From Shinella zoogloeoides (lineage in GTDB: Bacteria; Pseudomonadota; Alphaproteobacteria; Rhizobiales; Rhizobiaceae), in NCBI RefSeq assembly GCF_030733845.1, contig NZ_CP132311.1:368501-432500 (forward strand): DNA of 64,000 nucleotides, read 5' to 3'. This document shows, in pieces, positions 41,601 through 48,654 of the stretch. Below the pieces are notes generated by a model. That model saw only the letters and a list, made by a program, of their open reading frames with translations. It had not been told where the DNA came from and did not search any database. Positions within the stretch are counted from its first letter, which is position 1; each line of letters begins with the position of its first letter. Position numbers and translations under genes: made by a program.

Positions 41601-42260
41601 GGTCTCGACGGCGAAGAGCAGGTGCAGCGCCGGATCGTTGGAGATGCGGCCGATGGCGGCCGGCAGGTGGCCGCGGCCGGTGGCGATGGGGCGCTTGACG
41701 AGGTGTTCCGCGCTGCGGCCGGCGGCCTCGACGAGCACGCGGCGCGTTTCCGGGCCTATGGCAAGGCTATCGAAACCATCAGAGGCGGCGACGACGGCGC
41801 CCTGGCCGTCGAGCACGGCCATGTGCGTGTCCGGATCGTCGAAGCCGGCCAGCATGGCGGCGGCGGCTTCCTCCTGGCTCTGCCGGGCGCCGGCAACCGG
41901 CGCGCTGAAAAGGATCGCCTCTTCGCCGGGGCGGATGGTGACGCCCTCGACCGTGGCGCTCACCGGCACGCTGCGAAAGCCGTTGCCGATGCGCATGAGG
42001 AAACTGCGGCGCTCGCCCGGCGCCTGCACTTGCCGCGCGGTTGCCGCGAGCTGGCGAAAGGCGACGTCGGCGCGGTCGGGGCCGGCATCGAGGAAGTCGT
42101 AGATATTGTCCTGCCCGAAGAGGGCCGCGCCCCGGCCGTTCGACCAGAGCACGCGGGCCATGTCCTTCGAAAACAGCACGACCGCCTCGCCCCGGGAAAA
42201 GGGCAGGCGCACCCGCTCGTGGACGGCGACGTCGATAAAGGGATACTGCTTTGCGGACAT
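38649..42260 (-). CDS. cbrA: Large PAS-domain sensor histidine kinase, CbrA-like
   Basis: A 1203-residue kinase without an evident membrane segment. The N-terminal 230 residues hold a divergent PAS-like module (AVVLFSKDMARVLWSNGRG). Residues ~235-350 and ~490-620 are acidic, Ala/Glu-rich linkers. PAS domains follow at about 715-790 and 855-960 (ETATDGVVVVGQDGDIRSMN). The kinase core is typical: HEIRTPLNAIIGFSDMM with His-981, N-box NAIRFTPSGGQ, G1 DTGVGMT and G2 GDGTGLGLPL. This resembles DivL/PleC/PdhS-type cell-cycle kinases, and the location next to phasin and potFGHI matches my recollection of S. meliloti cbrA, which acts on DivK and CtrA. The symbol rests on synteny and is tentative. Confidence 0.78.
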   Translation of the reverse strand: MSAKQYPFIDVAVHERVRLPFSRGEAVVLFSKDMARVLWSNGRGAALFGQDNIYDFLDAGPDRADVAFRQLAATARQVQAPGERRSFLMRIGNGFRSVPVSATVEGVTIRPGEEAILFSAPVAGARQSQEEAAAAMLAGFDDPDTHMAVLDGQGAVVAASDGFDSLAIGPETRRVLVEAAGRSAEHLVKRPIATGRGHLPAAIGRISNDPALHLLFAVETILGHLDPDEDDAQPAAETIAGAEPAAELVSPLADLPETQAETAVEEQDAASEQANAEEDAVHDDSTVEEDQPESSVEDAIGEPVEDVSSGIEEPAESALEDAASPEAVTEETVSDETPAVSEPAEEKAGFVFNPQGRPIRFVWKIDAEGRFSEISEEFAAAVGPHAAAISGARFGDVAARFDLDPDGKIGDLLGRRDTWSGKTILWPAEGTNLVVPVDLAALPTYSRNREFDGFRGFGIVRIADAAPDPHARGLSLGEAAGEPDVQAALIEETLAEETGTLLESAAEETLETTSEMADEALKTLDDMSIAAEDEIADADVAEATDEPTLPEADDTQATPDDEQDAFRGERPALRLVENPARRHSDKIVQLETRRNRGGLFDGLSTGEQAAFREIARQLGETFGKRKPEDRPPVEAVPEDSPADPEARIDNEPAAEEPVKEPAAGESATEMPGLEIGPHADDLLHDDHAERGFAPSRRQMDYGLTAAVVDVLPVALLVHVGDRLIHANPEFFRLTGYAGLEDLEASGGLDILLAGPDEDAEDGDGTMALRHADGESTSAVRARLQSIRWEDGTALMLALTPAHEKPVLTLVDTPATPAESEERASDQAAASALRIEVSELRSILETATDGVVVVGQDGDIRSMNRSASALFNYDEDETRGRPFAMLFAHESQKAVLDYLAGLSGHGVASVLNDGREVIGREASGGFIPLFMTMGRLSSSSGFCAVIRDITQWKRTEEELRNAKRAAETANAHKSDFLARVSHEIRTPLNAIIGFSDMMATERFGPIGHPRYIEYANDIGRSGRHVLDIVNDLLDISKIEAGEMELEFTAVGLNETIAEAVSLVQPQANAQRVIIRTSLSANVPQIVADLRSIKQIALNILSNAIRFTPSGGQIVVSTAYEPNGSVVLRIRDTGVGMTRSELEQAMKPFRQVTTGARKRGDGTGLGLPLTKAMVDANRANFVINSTPNEGTLVEVIFPSPRVLAD

Positions 42261-42399
42261 GTTCAGGCCTGCATCTCGATCCGGCGTCCCGGCTTTCCAT
42301 TAACGCTTTATTAATAGCGGCGCAGGTGCGGAGGGTCCAGCGCCAGCCCCTCGCGCGCCCGGGGTTTCGACTGGAAGGGTTAACGCCCTGCCTGATTTA

Positions 42400-42414
42400 T
42401 TGTGCAGCGCACAA
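42400..42414. promoter_or_regulatory. Palindrome upstream of phasin gene, candidate PhaR site
   Basis: TTGTGCAGCGCACAA has perfect 6-bp arms (TTGTGC/GCACAA) around AGC and contains TGC-N3-GCA, the half-site pattern reported for PhaR, the PHB-sensing repressor of phasin genes. A related partial site (TTGCAATGCGAAA) follows within ten bases. It lies 90 bases upstream of the phasin start. Confidence 0.6.
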
Positions 42415-42504
42415 AATTGTTGCAATGCGAAATAGGATCGACTATATAGACGCCATCCAAGAACACGGCGCCTCTGTAGAGGGCCAAACCAAGGAGCGCA
42501 GACA

Positions 42505-42954
42505 ATGGCTACCAAGAAGACCGACGACGTATTCTCCATCGCATCCATCGACCCGGCCAAGCTTTCCGAAAGCTTCCGCGACTTCGCCGAAAAGGGCGCA
42601 GCGCAGACCAAGGAAGCCTATGCCAAGATGAAGGAAGCCGCCGAAGACGCAACGAAGACCGTTGAAGCGACGCTCGAAAACGCGCAGGCCGGCTCCGTCG
42701 AACTCGGCCTCAAGGCCATCGAAGCGCTCCGCACCAATGCCGAGAACTCGCTTTCGCACATGGAAGCCCTGCTCGGCGTGAAGTCCGTTTCCGAGCTCTT
42801 CGAACTGCAGACGGCCTTCCTGCGCAAGCAGGCCGAAGTCGTCGTCGAGCAGGCGAAGTCCCTTCAGGAAACCTCCAAGAAGGTTGCCGAAAAGGTCGCA
42901 GCGCCCGGCAAGTCGGCCGCTGAAAAGGCCACGAAGTCCTTCAAGACCGTCTGA
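42505..42954 (+). CDS. phaP: Phasin (PHB granule-associated protein)
   Basis: A 149-residue phasin of the rhizobial type: hydrophilic and helical, rich in Ala, Lys and Glu with heptad-like repeats (KEAYAKMKEAAEDATKTVE) and a Lys/Ala-rich tail (KVAAPGKSAAEKATKSFK). Phasins coat polyhydroxybutyrate granules and control their size. The central motif ELQTAFLRKQAEVVVEQAKS near residue 112 is the conserved phasin_2 helix. A strong AAGGAG site precedes the ATG. The palindrome at 42400-42414 suggests repression by PhaR when no polymer is present. A terminator follows. Confidence 0.92.
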   Translation: MATKKTDDVFSIASIDPAKLSESFRDFAEKGAAQTKEAYAKMKEAAEDATKTVEATLENAQAGSVELGLKAIEALRTNAENSLSHMEALLGVKSVSELFELQTAFLRKQAEVVVEQAKSLQETSKKVAEKVAAPGKSAAEKATKSFKTV

Positions 42955-42989
42955 ACCGTCGCATAGCGTAGGTTTAGACCATGTGTTAG

Positions 42990-43017
42990 AATGGCCGGGC
43001 GATTGTCCGGCCATTTT
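42990..43017 (+). terminator. Rho-independent terminator of phaP
   Basis: A 9-bp stem AATGGCCGG/CCGGCCATT with an 8-base loop, then TT, 36 bases after the phasin stop. Confidence 0.75.
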
Positions 43018-43099
43018 CGTTTGCGGCGTTGCAGAAAACGCTTGAAAAATGGTGCGGCTGCCCGTATGTGACGCACCAAGCGCGTCGGACGCGCCTTGT

Positions 43100-43176
43100 G
43101 CGGTTGTAGCTCAGTTGGTTAGAGCGCAGGTTTGTGGCACCTGAGGTCGGTGGTTCGACCCCACTCAACCGTACCA
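43100..43176 (+). tRNA. tRNA-His (anticodon GTG)
   Basis: A 77-base tRNA gene with encoded CCA. Acceptor GCGGTTG pairs with CAACCGT (first pair G-T), D-arm GCTCAGTTGGTTAGAGC, anticodon loop centred on GTG (TTTGTGGCA), T-arm GGTGG-TTCGACC-CCACT. The discriminator is A73 and the base before G1 is T, so no G-1:C73 pair is encoded. This is the alphaproteobacterial tRNA-His type, for which His-tRNA synthetase has adapted. It stands alone. Confidence 0.95.
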
Positions 43177-43231
43177 TTCCTCTCTCCTGATAAGTCTCCG
43201 GTCTACCAAGGACTTATTGGGAGAGAGGAAT
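43176..43231 (+). repeat. 21-bp perfect (with G-U) stem-loop directly after tRNA-His
   Basis: Arms 43176-43196 and 43211-43231 pair over 21 positions with two G-U wobbles, around a 14-base loop. The left arm starts with the last base of the tRNA CCA end. The right arm GGGAGAG can pair alternatively with CTCTCCC at 43240-43246. It could be a processing signal or terminator of the tRNA transcript, though no good T-run follows. No second copy in this window was noticed. Confidence 0.75.
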
Positions 43232-43401
43232 ACTCTCCTCTCCCTCTTTCGACATGGCATTATCGCGGACCGGGCAGATACACCCGACGTCCATAATGTC
43301 TCTGGCACGCAAACTTCGAAAATCCGCATCTCCTCTCTTCTGACGCCACGCACTTGCTTCAAGCTCGGCGGGCGCCTCCCTTGACAAACGAAGAAAATAG
43401 G

Positions 43402-43413
43402 TAGATCGGTCTA
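43402..43413. promoter_or_regulatory. TetR-type operator candidate
   Basis: TAGATCGGTCTA has symmetric TAGA/TCTA arms around TCGG, typical of TetR-family operators. It directly precedes a consensus -10 box TATAAT (43414-43419) and lies 22 bases before the tetR start, so binding would block transcription (autorepression). Confidence 0.65.
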
Positions 43414-43434
43414 TATAATTATCGAGGATGCGTG

Positions 43435-44013
43435 ATGAGCGAACGAGTGCCGGCGCGGGAGCGGTTGCTGAAGGCGGCTGCGGAATTGTTTTATCGGGAC
43501 GGGGTAGGGGCGACGGGGATCGACACGATCACGGCCCATGCCGGCGTCGCGAAGATGAGCCTCTACAACAATTTCTCCTCCAAGTCCGATCTGGTGAAGG
43601 CCTATCTCGATGCGCGGCTGCAGGAGTGGCATGGCCTTTACCGTGGGCGGCTGGCCGAGGCCATGACGCCGCGCGAGCGCCTGCTTGCCGTGTTCGATTC
43701 CTATGTCGATCACGCCGACCTCGCCTATGGCTGGGGTTTCCGCGGCTGCGGCCTGCTCAATGCCGCCGCCGAACTCCCCGTCGGCGATGCCGGCCGGGCG
43801 ACGGTCGCGTTGCAAAAGGAAGAGGCCGAGCAGCTCTTCAGGGAATGCCTGCGCGACATGAAGCCGGATGCCGGCGCCGCCGCGATCGACGAGACGGCCG
43901 AGCATCTCTCCTTCGTGCTGGAGGGCGCCATGGCCCGCGCGGGTCTCGACGGGCATGACGGGCGGCTGAAGGCAGCCCGCAAGATCGCCATCTCGATCAT
44001 GGACCGGCTATGA
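43435..44013 (+). CDS. TetR-family transcriptional regulator
   Basis: A 192-residue TetR-type repressor. The helix-turn-helix is at about residues 8-52: RLLKAAAELFYRDGVGATGI, then HAGVAKMSLYNNFSSKSDLV. The C-terminal ligand domain is not diagnostic; GWGFRGCGLLNAAAELP is a familiar pattern of this subgroup. ATG 43435 follows GAGGA at six bases; GTG 43432 is in frame. The stop overlaps the start of a DMT-type exporter gene (ATGA), so repressor and transporter form one unit, and the exporter is the likely target. Confidence 0.88.
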   Translation: MSERVPARERLLKAAAELFYRDGVGATGIDTITAHAGVAKMSLYNNFSSKSDLVKAYLDARLQEWHGLYRGRLAEAMTPRERLLAVFDSYVDHADLAYGWGFRGCGLLNAAAELPVGDAGRATVALQKEEAEQLFRECLRDMKPDAGAAAIDETAEHLSFVLEGAMARAGLDGHDGRLKAARKIAISIMDRL

Positions 44014-44939
44014 CATCCATGGATATCGCGGCGCTGCCGCATCGCCGGCCCGGTCGGTTCCTGGCGCTTGCCGTCCTCGTCCTCCTTGAGGCGGCGCTGG
44101 TGGTGAGCTGGAGCGCCGGCTTCATCGGCGTGCGCTTTGCCAGCGATCACGCGCCGATCTTCCTGATCCTGCTCTGGCGAAGCCTGGTTTCCGGCCTGGT
44201 GCTGCTGCCCTTCGCCCTCACGATGGGCCCGAGGATGCGCGTGAGGGACATCGCCTTCCAGATCCTGCTCGGTGCGCTGGCCATGGCCGGCTATCTCTCG
44301 GGTTTCGCGCTGGCGATCTCGTTCGGCGTGCCGACCGGCCTCGTCGCGCTGATCACCGACATGCTGCCGCTCGCCGTTGCGTTCCTCTCCTGGCCCATTC
44401 TGGGGCAGGCCCTGACGGGTCGCCAGTGGATCGGCTCCTTCATCGGCCTTGCGGGCGTGATCATCGCCTCCGGCTGGTCGCTGGATTTCGGCAACGTGCC
44501 GCTGTGGGCCTACGGCCTTCCCGTACTGGGCACCCTGTCGCTGGCGCTGGCGACCCTGTTGCAGAAGCGCAGCCCGGTCAATGCCATGCCGGTCTACCAG
44601 AGCCTGTGCATCCAGTGCCTGTCCGCCGCGGCGATCTTCACTGTACCGGCCTGGCACGAGGGCGGCGTGCTGCCGGTCATGGATGTGCGCTTCGTCGGCG
44701 GCATCCTCTGGCTGGTCTTCGTCGCCACCTTCGCGGCCTGGAGCCTCTATTATCTGGCGCTGCGCAAATCCTCGCCGGCCCGCGTCACCGCCATCCTCTA
44801 TCTCAGCCCGCCGGTGACGATGATCTGGGCCTTCCTGATGTTCGGCGAGCCGCTGTCCTGGGCCATGGCGGTAGGGCTGCTCGTCTCCCTCGCGGGCATT
44901 CTCATCGTGGCGAGAGGGCAGCCGCCCATTCATGCCTGA
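44010..44939 (+). CDS. EamA/DMT-family transporter
   Basis: A 309-residue membrane protein with about ten hydrophobic segments and the duplicated EamA pattern; the first repeat starts RFLALAVLVLLEAALVVSWS and includes FLILLWRSLVSGLVLLP, the second starts LPVLGTLSLALATLLQKR and ends PPVTMIWAFLMFGEPLSWAM. Members export amino acids, nucleosides or other metabolites. It overlaps the TetR gene by four bases, so export of a compound sensed by that regulator is likely. Substrate unknown. The LysR gene on the other strand ends seven bases after the stop. Confidence 0.88.
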   Translation: MTSMDIAALPHRRPGRFLALAVLVLLEAALVVSWSAGFIGVRFASDHAPIFLILLWRSLVSGLVLLPFALTMGPRMRVRDIAFQILLGALAMAGYLSGFALAISFGVPTGLVALITDMLPLAVAFLSWPILGQALTGRQWIGSFIGLAGVIIASGWSLDFGNVPLWAYGLPVLGTLSLALATLLQKRSPVNAMPVYQSLCIQCLSAAAIFTVPAWHEGGVLPVMDVRFVGGILWLVFVATFAAWSLYYLALRKSSPARVTAILYLSPPVTMIWAFLMFGEPLSWAMAVGLLVSLAGILIVARGQPPIHA

Positions 44940-44945
44940 GCGGCG

Positions 44946-45827
44946 TCAGAGGAACATGGCGTGTTCCTGCCGCACGAGTTCCTGCACGAACTCGGCGACG
45001 GTGCGCACGCGTACCAGGTCGCGCGCGCTTTCGTGCCAGGTCGTCCAGTAGGCGCGGCGGATCGACGTGGCCGGCAGCAGCCGTACGAGCTCGCCATACT
45101 GCCGGGCGATGTAGTCGTGGAGGATGCCGACGCCGGCGCCGGAGCGCACCGCCTCCGTCTGGCCGGTTGCGCTGGAAATCTCGAAGCTCGCGTCCCAGCT
45201 GCGCATGATCTCGCCGGTGAAATTGAGCGAGGCGGTGAAGATGAGGTCTTCCACATAGCCGACCCGCCGGTGCGCCTTGAGGTCCTCGACGGTCTCCGGC
45301 GTGCCGTTTTCCTCAAGATAGTCGCGCGAGGCATAGAGGCCGAGCGTGTAATCCGTGAGCTTCGAAGAGACGAGCCGGCCCTGTTCCGGCCGCTCCAGCG
45401 TGATGGCGATATCCGCCTCGCGCTGCGAGAGCGAGAAGGAGCGCGGCACGGGCACGAGCTGGATCTTCAGTTCCGGGTGCCGCGCCGTCAGCCGGCCGAG
45501 GCGCGGGGCGAGGAAGGAGACGCCGAAACCATCCGGCGCGCCGACGCGCACCGTGCCGGCGACCGCCGTGTCGATGCGCCCGATGCTCGCCTGTACGGCC
45601 AGCATCTCCGTTTCCATCCGCTCGGCCGCGCGCAGGAACGCCTCGCCCTCGGCGGTGAGTTCGCAGCCGTTGGTGCGGCGGATGAGGAGGCGGGTCTTCA
45701 GCGCCTCTTCCAGGGCGCTGACCCGGCGGCTCAGGGTCGCATGGTTGACGCCGAGGCGGCGGGAGGCGGCGAGCAACTGCCCGGTGCGGGCAACGGCGAG
45801 GAACAGGCGGGCGTCGTCCCAGTTCAT
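44946..45827 (-). CDS. LysR-family regulator divergent from mmsA
   Basis: A 293-residue LysR regulator: helix-turn-helix at about residues 3-60 (DARLFLAVARTGQLLAASRR, then NHATLSRRVSALEEALKTRL) and an effector-binding half beginning VRVGAPDGFGVSFLAP near 95. It is divergent from the methylmalonate-semialdehyde dehydrogenase gene, with a 106-base gap that contains a perfect 10-bp inverted repeat (45849-45858 and 45882-45891), a probable binding site. Activation of mmsA in response to a valine- or inositol-derived metabolite is the simplest model. ATG start; no strong ribosome site seen. Confidence 0.88.
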   Translation of the reverse strand: MNWDDARLFLAVARTGQLLAASRRLGVNHATLSRRVSALEEALKTRLLIRRTNGCELTAEGEAFLRAAERMETEMLAVQASIGRIDTAVAGTVRVGAPDGFGVSFLAPRLGRLTARHPELKIQLVPVPRSFSLSQREADIAITLERPEQGRLVSSKLTDYTLGLYASRDYLEENGTPETVEDLKAHRRVGYVEDLIFTASLNFTGEIMRSWDASFEISSATGQTEAVRSGAGVGILHDYIARQYGELVRLLPATSIRRAYWTTWHESARDLVRVRTVAEFVQELVRQEHAMFL

Positions 45828-45848
45828 GGATGGCCTCCGGCTTTAATT

Positions 45849-45891
45849 TTTGCACAACGGTTCCTTATCCAAGGTGATTGAGTTGTGCAAA
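45849..45891. promoter_or_regulatory. Long inverted repeat between LysR gene and mmsA
   Basis: TTTGCACAAC (45849-45858) and GTTGTGCAAA (45882-45891) are perfect inverted copies with 33 bases between centres, about three helical turns. Size and place suit a LysR-type tetramer covering its own and the mmsA promoter. Confidence 0.72.
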
Positions 45892-45933
45892 TTGAAGTGC
45901 GATGATCTCGCCATAACCACGGAGGACTCCCCC

Positions 45934-47430
45934 ATGTACGAGATCGGCCATTTCATCAACGGCAAGCAGGTTCCCGGCACCAGCGGCCGCACCGCGAACG
46001 TCTACAATCCGGCGACGGGCGAGGTTCAGGCGACGGTCGCGCTTGCGAGCGAGGCGGATCTCCAGGCCGCCGTCGACAGCGCCCTTGCCGCGCAGCCGAA
46101 GTGGGCCGCCACCAATCCGCAGCGCCGCGCCCGCGTCTTCATGAAGTTCGTCGAGCTCCTGAACAAGCACATGGACGAACTGGCCGTTCTGGTGTCGCGT
46201 GAACACGGCAAGACGGTGGAAGACTCCAAGGGCGACGTCATTCGCGGCCTTGAAGTCTGCGAATTCGTCATCGGCATTCCGCATCTTGCCAAGAGCGAGT
46301 TCACGGAAGGCGCCGGCCCGGGCATCGACATGTACTCGATCCGCCAGCCGCTCGGCATCGGCGCCGGCATCACGCCGTTCAACTTCCCGGGCATGATCCC
46401 GATGTGGATGTTCGCCCCGGCCATCGCCTGCGGCAACGCCTTCATCCTGAAGCCCTCCGAGCGCGATCCGTCCCTGCCGATCCGCCTTGCCGAACTGATG
46501 ATCGAGGCCGGCCTGCCGGCGGGCATCCTCAACGTCGTCAACGGCGACAAAGGCGCGGTCGATGCGATCCTCGCCCATCCTGATATTGCCGGCGTTTCCT
46601 TCGTCGGTTCCACGCCGATCGCCCGCTATGTCTATGGCGAGGCTGCTGCCAACGGCAAGCGCGCCCAGTGCTTCGGCGGCGCAAAGAACCACATGATCAT
46701 CATGCCCGACGCCGACCTCGACCAGGCCTGCAACGCCCTGATGGGCGCCGGCTACGGTTCTGCCGGCGAGCGCTGCATGGCGATCTCGGTCGCCGTTCCG
46801 GTCGGCGAGGAAACCGCCAACCGCCTCGTCGAGAAGCTGACGCCGATGATCGAGAGCCTGCGCATCGGTCCCTACACCGACGAAAAGGCCGACATGGGCC
46901 CGGTCGTCACCAAGGAAGCCCAGACCCGCATCCTCAGCCTGATCGACAAGGGCGTGGAAGAAGGCGCCAACCTCGTCGTCGACGGCCGCGGCTTCAAGCT
47001 CCAGGGCTATGAGGACGGCTACTTCGTCGGCGGCTGCCTGTTCGACAACGTCACGCCGGACATGGAAATCTACAAGACCGAGATCTTCGGCCCGGTCCTC
47101 TCCGTCGTGCGCGCCAAGAACTACGAGGAAGCCCTCGACCTGCCGATGAAGCACGAATACGGCAACGGCGTCGCCATCTATACCCGCGACGGCGATGCCG
47201 CGCGCGACTTCGCCAGCCGCATCAACATCGGCATGGTCGGCGTCAACGTTCCGATCCCGGTTCCGCTCGCCTACCATTCCTTCGGCGGCTGGAAGTCCTC
47301 GTCCTTCGGCGACCTCAACCAGCACGGCACGGACTCGATCAAGTTCTGGACCCGCACCAAGACCGTGACGAGCCGCTGGCCGTCCGGCATCAAGGACGGT
47401 GCCGAGTTCTCCATCCCGACGATGAAGTGA
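45934..47430 (+). CDS. mmsA: CoA-acylating methylmalonate-semialdehyde dehydrogenase
   Basis: A 498-residue aldehyde dehydrogenase-family enzyme that converts (methyl)malonate semialdehyde to propionyl-CoA or acetyl-CoA with NAD, in valine and myo-inositol breakdown. The catalytic Cys lies in GYGSAGERCMAIS near residue 285; SFVGSTPIARYVY near 230 is the NAD-binding region, and GITPFNFPGMIPMWMFAPA near 145 is highly characteristic of MmsA/IolA. The ATG at 45934 follows GGAGGA. A divergent LysR regulator precedes it and a strong terminator follows. Confidence 0.95.
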   Translation: MYEIGHFINGKQVPGTSGRTANVYNPATGEVQATVALASEADLQAAVDSALAAQPKWAATNPQRRARVFMKFVELLNKHMDELAVLVSREHGKTVEDSKGDVIRGLEVCEFVIGIPHLAKSEFTEGAGPGIDMYSIRQPLGIGAGITPFNFPGMIPMWMFAPAIACGNAFILKPSERDPSLPIRLAELMIEAGLPAGILNVVNGDKGAVDAILAHPDIAGVSFVGSTPIARYVYGEAAANGKRAQCFGGAKNHMIIMPDADLDQACNALMGAGYGSAGERCMAISVAVPVGEETANRLVEKLTPMIESLRIGPYTDEKADMGPVVTKEAQTRILSLIDKGVEEGANLVVDGRGFKLQGYEDGYFVGGCLFDNVTPDMEIYKTEIFGPVLSVVRAKNYEEALDLPMKHEYGNGVAIYTRDGDAARDFASRINIGMVGVNVPIPVPLAYHSFGGWKSSSFGDLNQHGTDSIKFWTRTKTVTSRWPSGIKDGAEFSIPTMK

Positions 47431-47445
47431 TCCTCCCGACAATTG

Positions 47446-47473
47446 AAAGGGCTCCCGCGAGGGGGCCCTTTTT
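47446..47473 (+). terminator. Rho-independent terminator of mmsA
   Basis: A 10-bp stem AAGGGCTCCC/GGGGGCCCTT with loop GCGA, followed by TTT, 17 bases after the mmsA stop. Confidence 0.85.
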
Positions 47474-47562
47474 GCATTGCCACTTTTTTGTGCTTTGCGA
47501 AGAATAGCGGCGAAGCCCGGTCCGTTTACCCCTCGTGTTCTATGCATTCGGAAGGGGCGAAC

Positions 47563-48654
47563 ATGTCATTTGCAGCATCTGCTGCGCCCGCGGGACAGGC
47601 GGGCGGCTTTCATCGCATCACATTTACCGGCAAGGCGTCGGAATATTTCGGTATCTGGATCGTCAACGTGCTGCTGACGATCATCACGCTCGGCATCTAC
47701 TCGGCCTGGGCCAAGGTTCGGCGCAACCGCTACTTCTATGGCAATACCGTGCTGCTCGGCCGGTCCTTCGAATACCACGCCAAGGGGCTGCAGATACTCA
47801 TCGGCCGCCTCATCGTCCTCGGCGCCTTCGTCGTGCTCAACGTCATCGCGACGCTGGTGCCCATCCTCGTTCTGCTGCCGACGCTCGCGGTGCTGATCGC
47901 GCTGCCGTGGCTCGTTGCCAAGGGCCTGCGCTTCAGCGCGCGGGTGACCAGCTATCGTAACGTGCGCTTCGATTTCGTCGGCGGCGCGGGCGGCGCGTTC
48001 AAGGCCTTCATCCTCGGCAGCCTGCTTGCCGTCATCACCCTGGGCATCCTGACGCCGCTCGCCAGCCGCTGGGTCGCGCGCTATGTCGGCTCGAACCTGC
48101 GCTACGGCGGCAAGGCGTTCGATACGGATCCGAAGCTCGGCCCGCTCTACAAGTCGTGGCTTCTGTCCTTCCTCATCGCCCTCGTCGGCCTCGGCATCAT
48201 CGCGCTTCTCGTGCTCATGAACCTCTCGCTCATCCTGCCGATGATCGAGACGCCCGGCCTGCTGACGCCGGAACAGCAGATCCCGCTCATCGTCAGCGCG
48301 GTCATCGGCTATATCGTGCTCTTCGCGAGCTTCGGCATTGCCGGCCTGTTCTACCGGGCGGGCGTGCGCAACGTCACCTGGTCGGCGACGACCTTCGACG
48401 GCCAGCATCGCCTGATGAGCGACGTCTCGCGCACCCGCTACACCTGGATCGCCATTTCAAACGTCATCGTGACGCTCCTGACCTTCGGCCTGATGCGGCC
48501 CTGGGCGGCGGTGCGCATGGCGCGCTATACCTGGGAGCATACCGGCGTTACCTTTACCGGCGACATCGGCGAGCTGTTCAGCCGGATCGAGGCACAGGGC
48601 TCCGCCGTCGGCTCCGAATTCATGGACTTCGAAGGGTTCGATTTTGGCTTCTGA
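47563..48654 (+). CDS. YjgN-like DUF898 family membrane protein
   Basis: A 363-residue polytopic protein of the YjgN/DUF898 group. The motif FTGKASEYFGIWIVNVLLT at about residue 20 and LGIYSAWAKVRRNRYFYGNT near 45 are the family hallmark, and the pair recurs in the second half (RYTWIAISNVIVTLLTFG and VRMARYTWEHT), showing an internal duplication. About seven membrane segments. Function unknown. The stop overlaps the start of an M48 metalloprotease gene by 11 bases, so the two are translated together and may act together in envelope quality control (inference from the fusion-like layout). Confidence 0.85.
   Translation: MSFAASAAPAGQAGGFHRITFTGKASEYFGIWIVNVLLTIITLGIYSAWAKVRRNRYFYGNTVLLGRSFEYHAKGLQILIGRLIVLGAFVVLNVIATLVPILVLLPTLAVLIALPWLVAKGLRFSARVTSYRNVRFDFVGGAGGAFKAFILGSLLAVITLGILTPLASRWVARYVGSNLRYGGKAFDTDPKLGPLYKSWLLSFLIALVGLGIIALLVLMNLSLILPMIETPGLLTPEQQIPLIVSAVIGYIVLFASFGIAGLFYRAGVRNVTWSATTFDGQHRLMSDVSRTRYTWIAISNVIVTLLTFGLMRPWAAVRMARYTWEHTGVTFTGDIGELFSRIEAQGSAVGSEFMDFEGFDFGF

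Noticed and set aside
43381..43419. TTGACA and TATAAT before the TetR gene as a sigma-70 promoter
   Set aside because: The hexamers are 27 bases apart, far from the 16-18 needed; only the TATAAT is kept as a possible -10 box.
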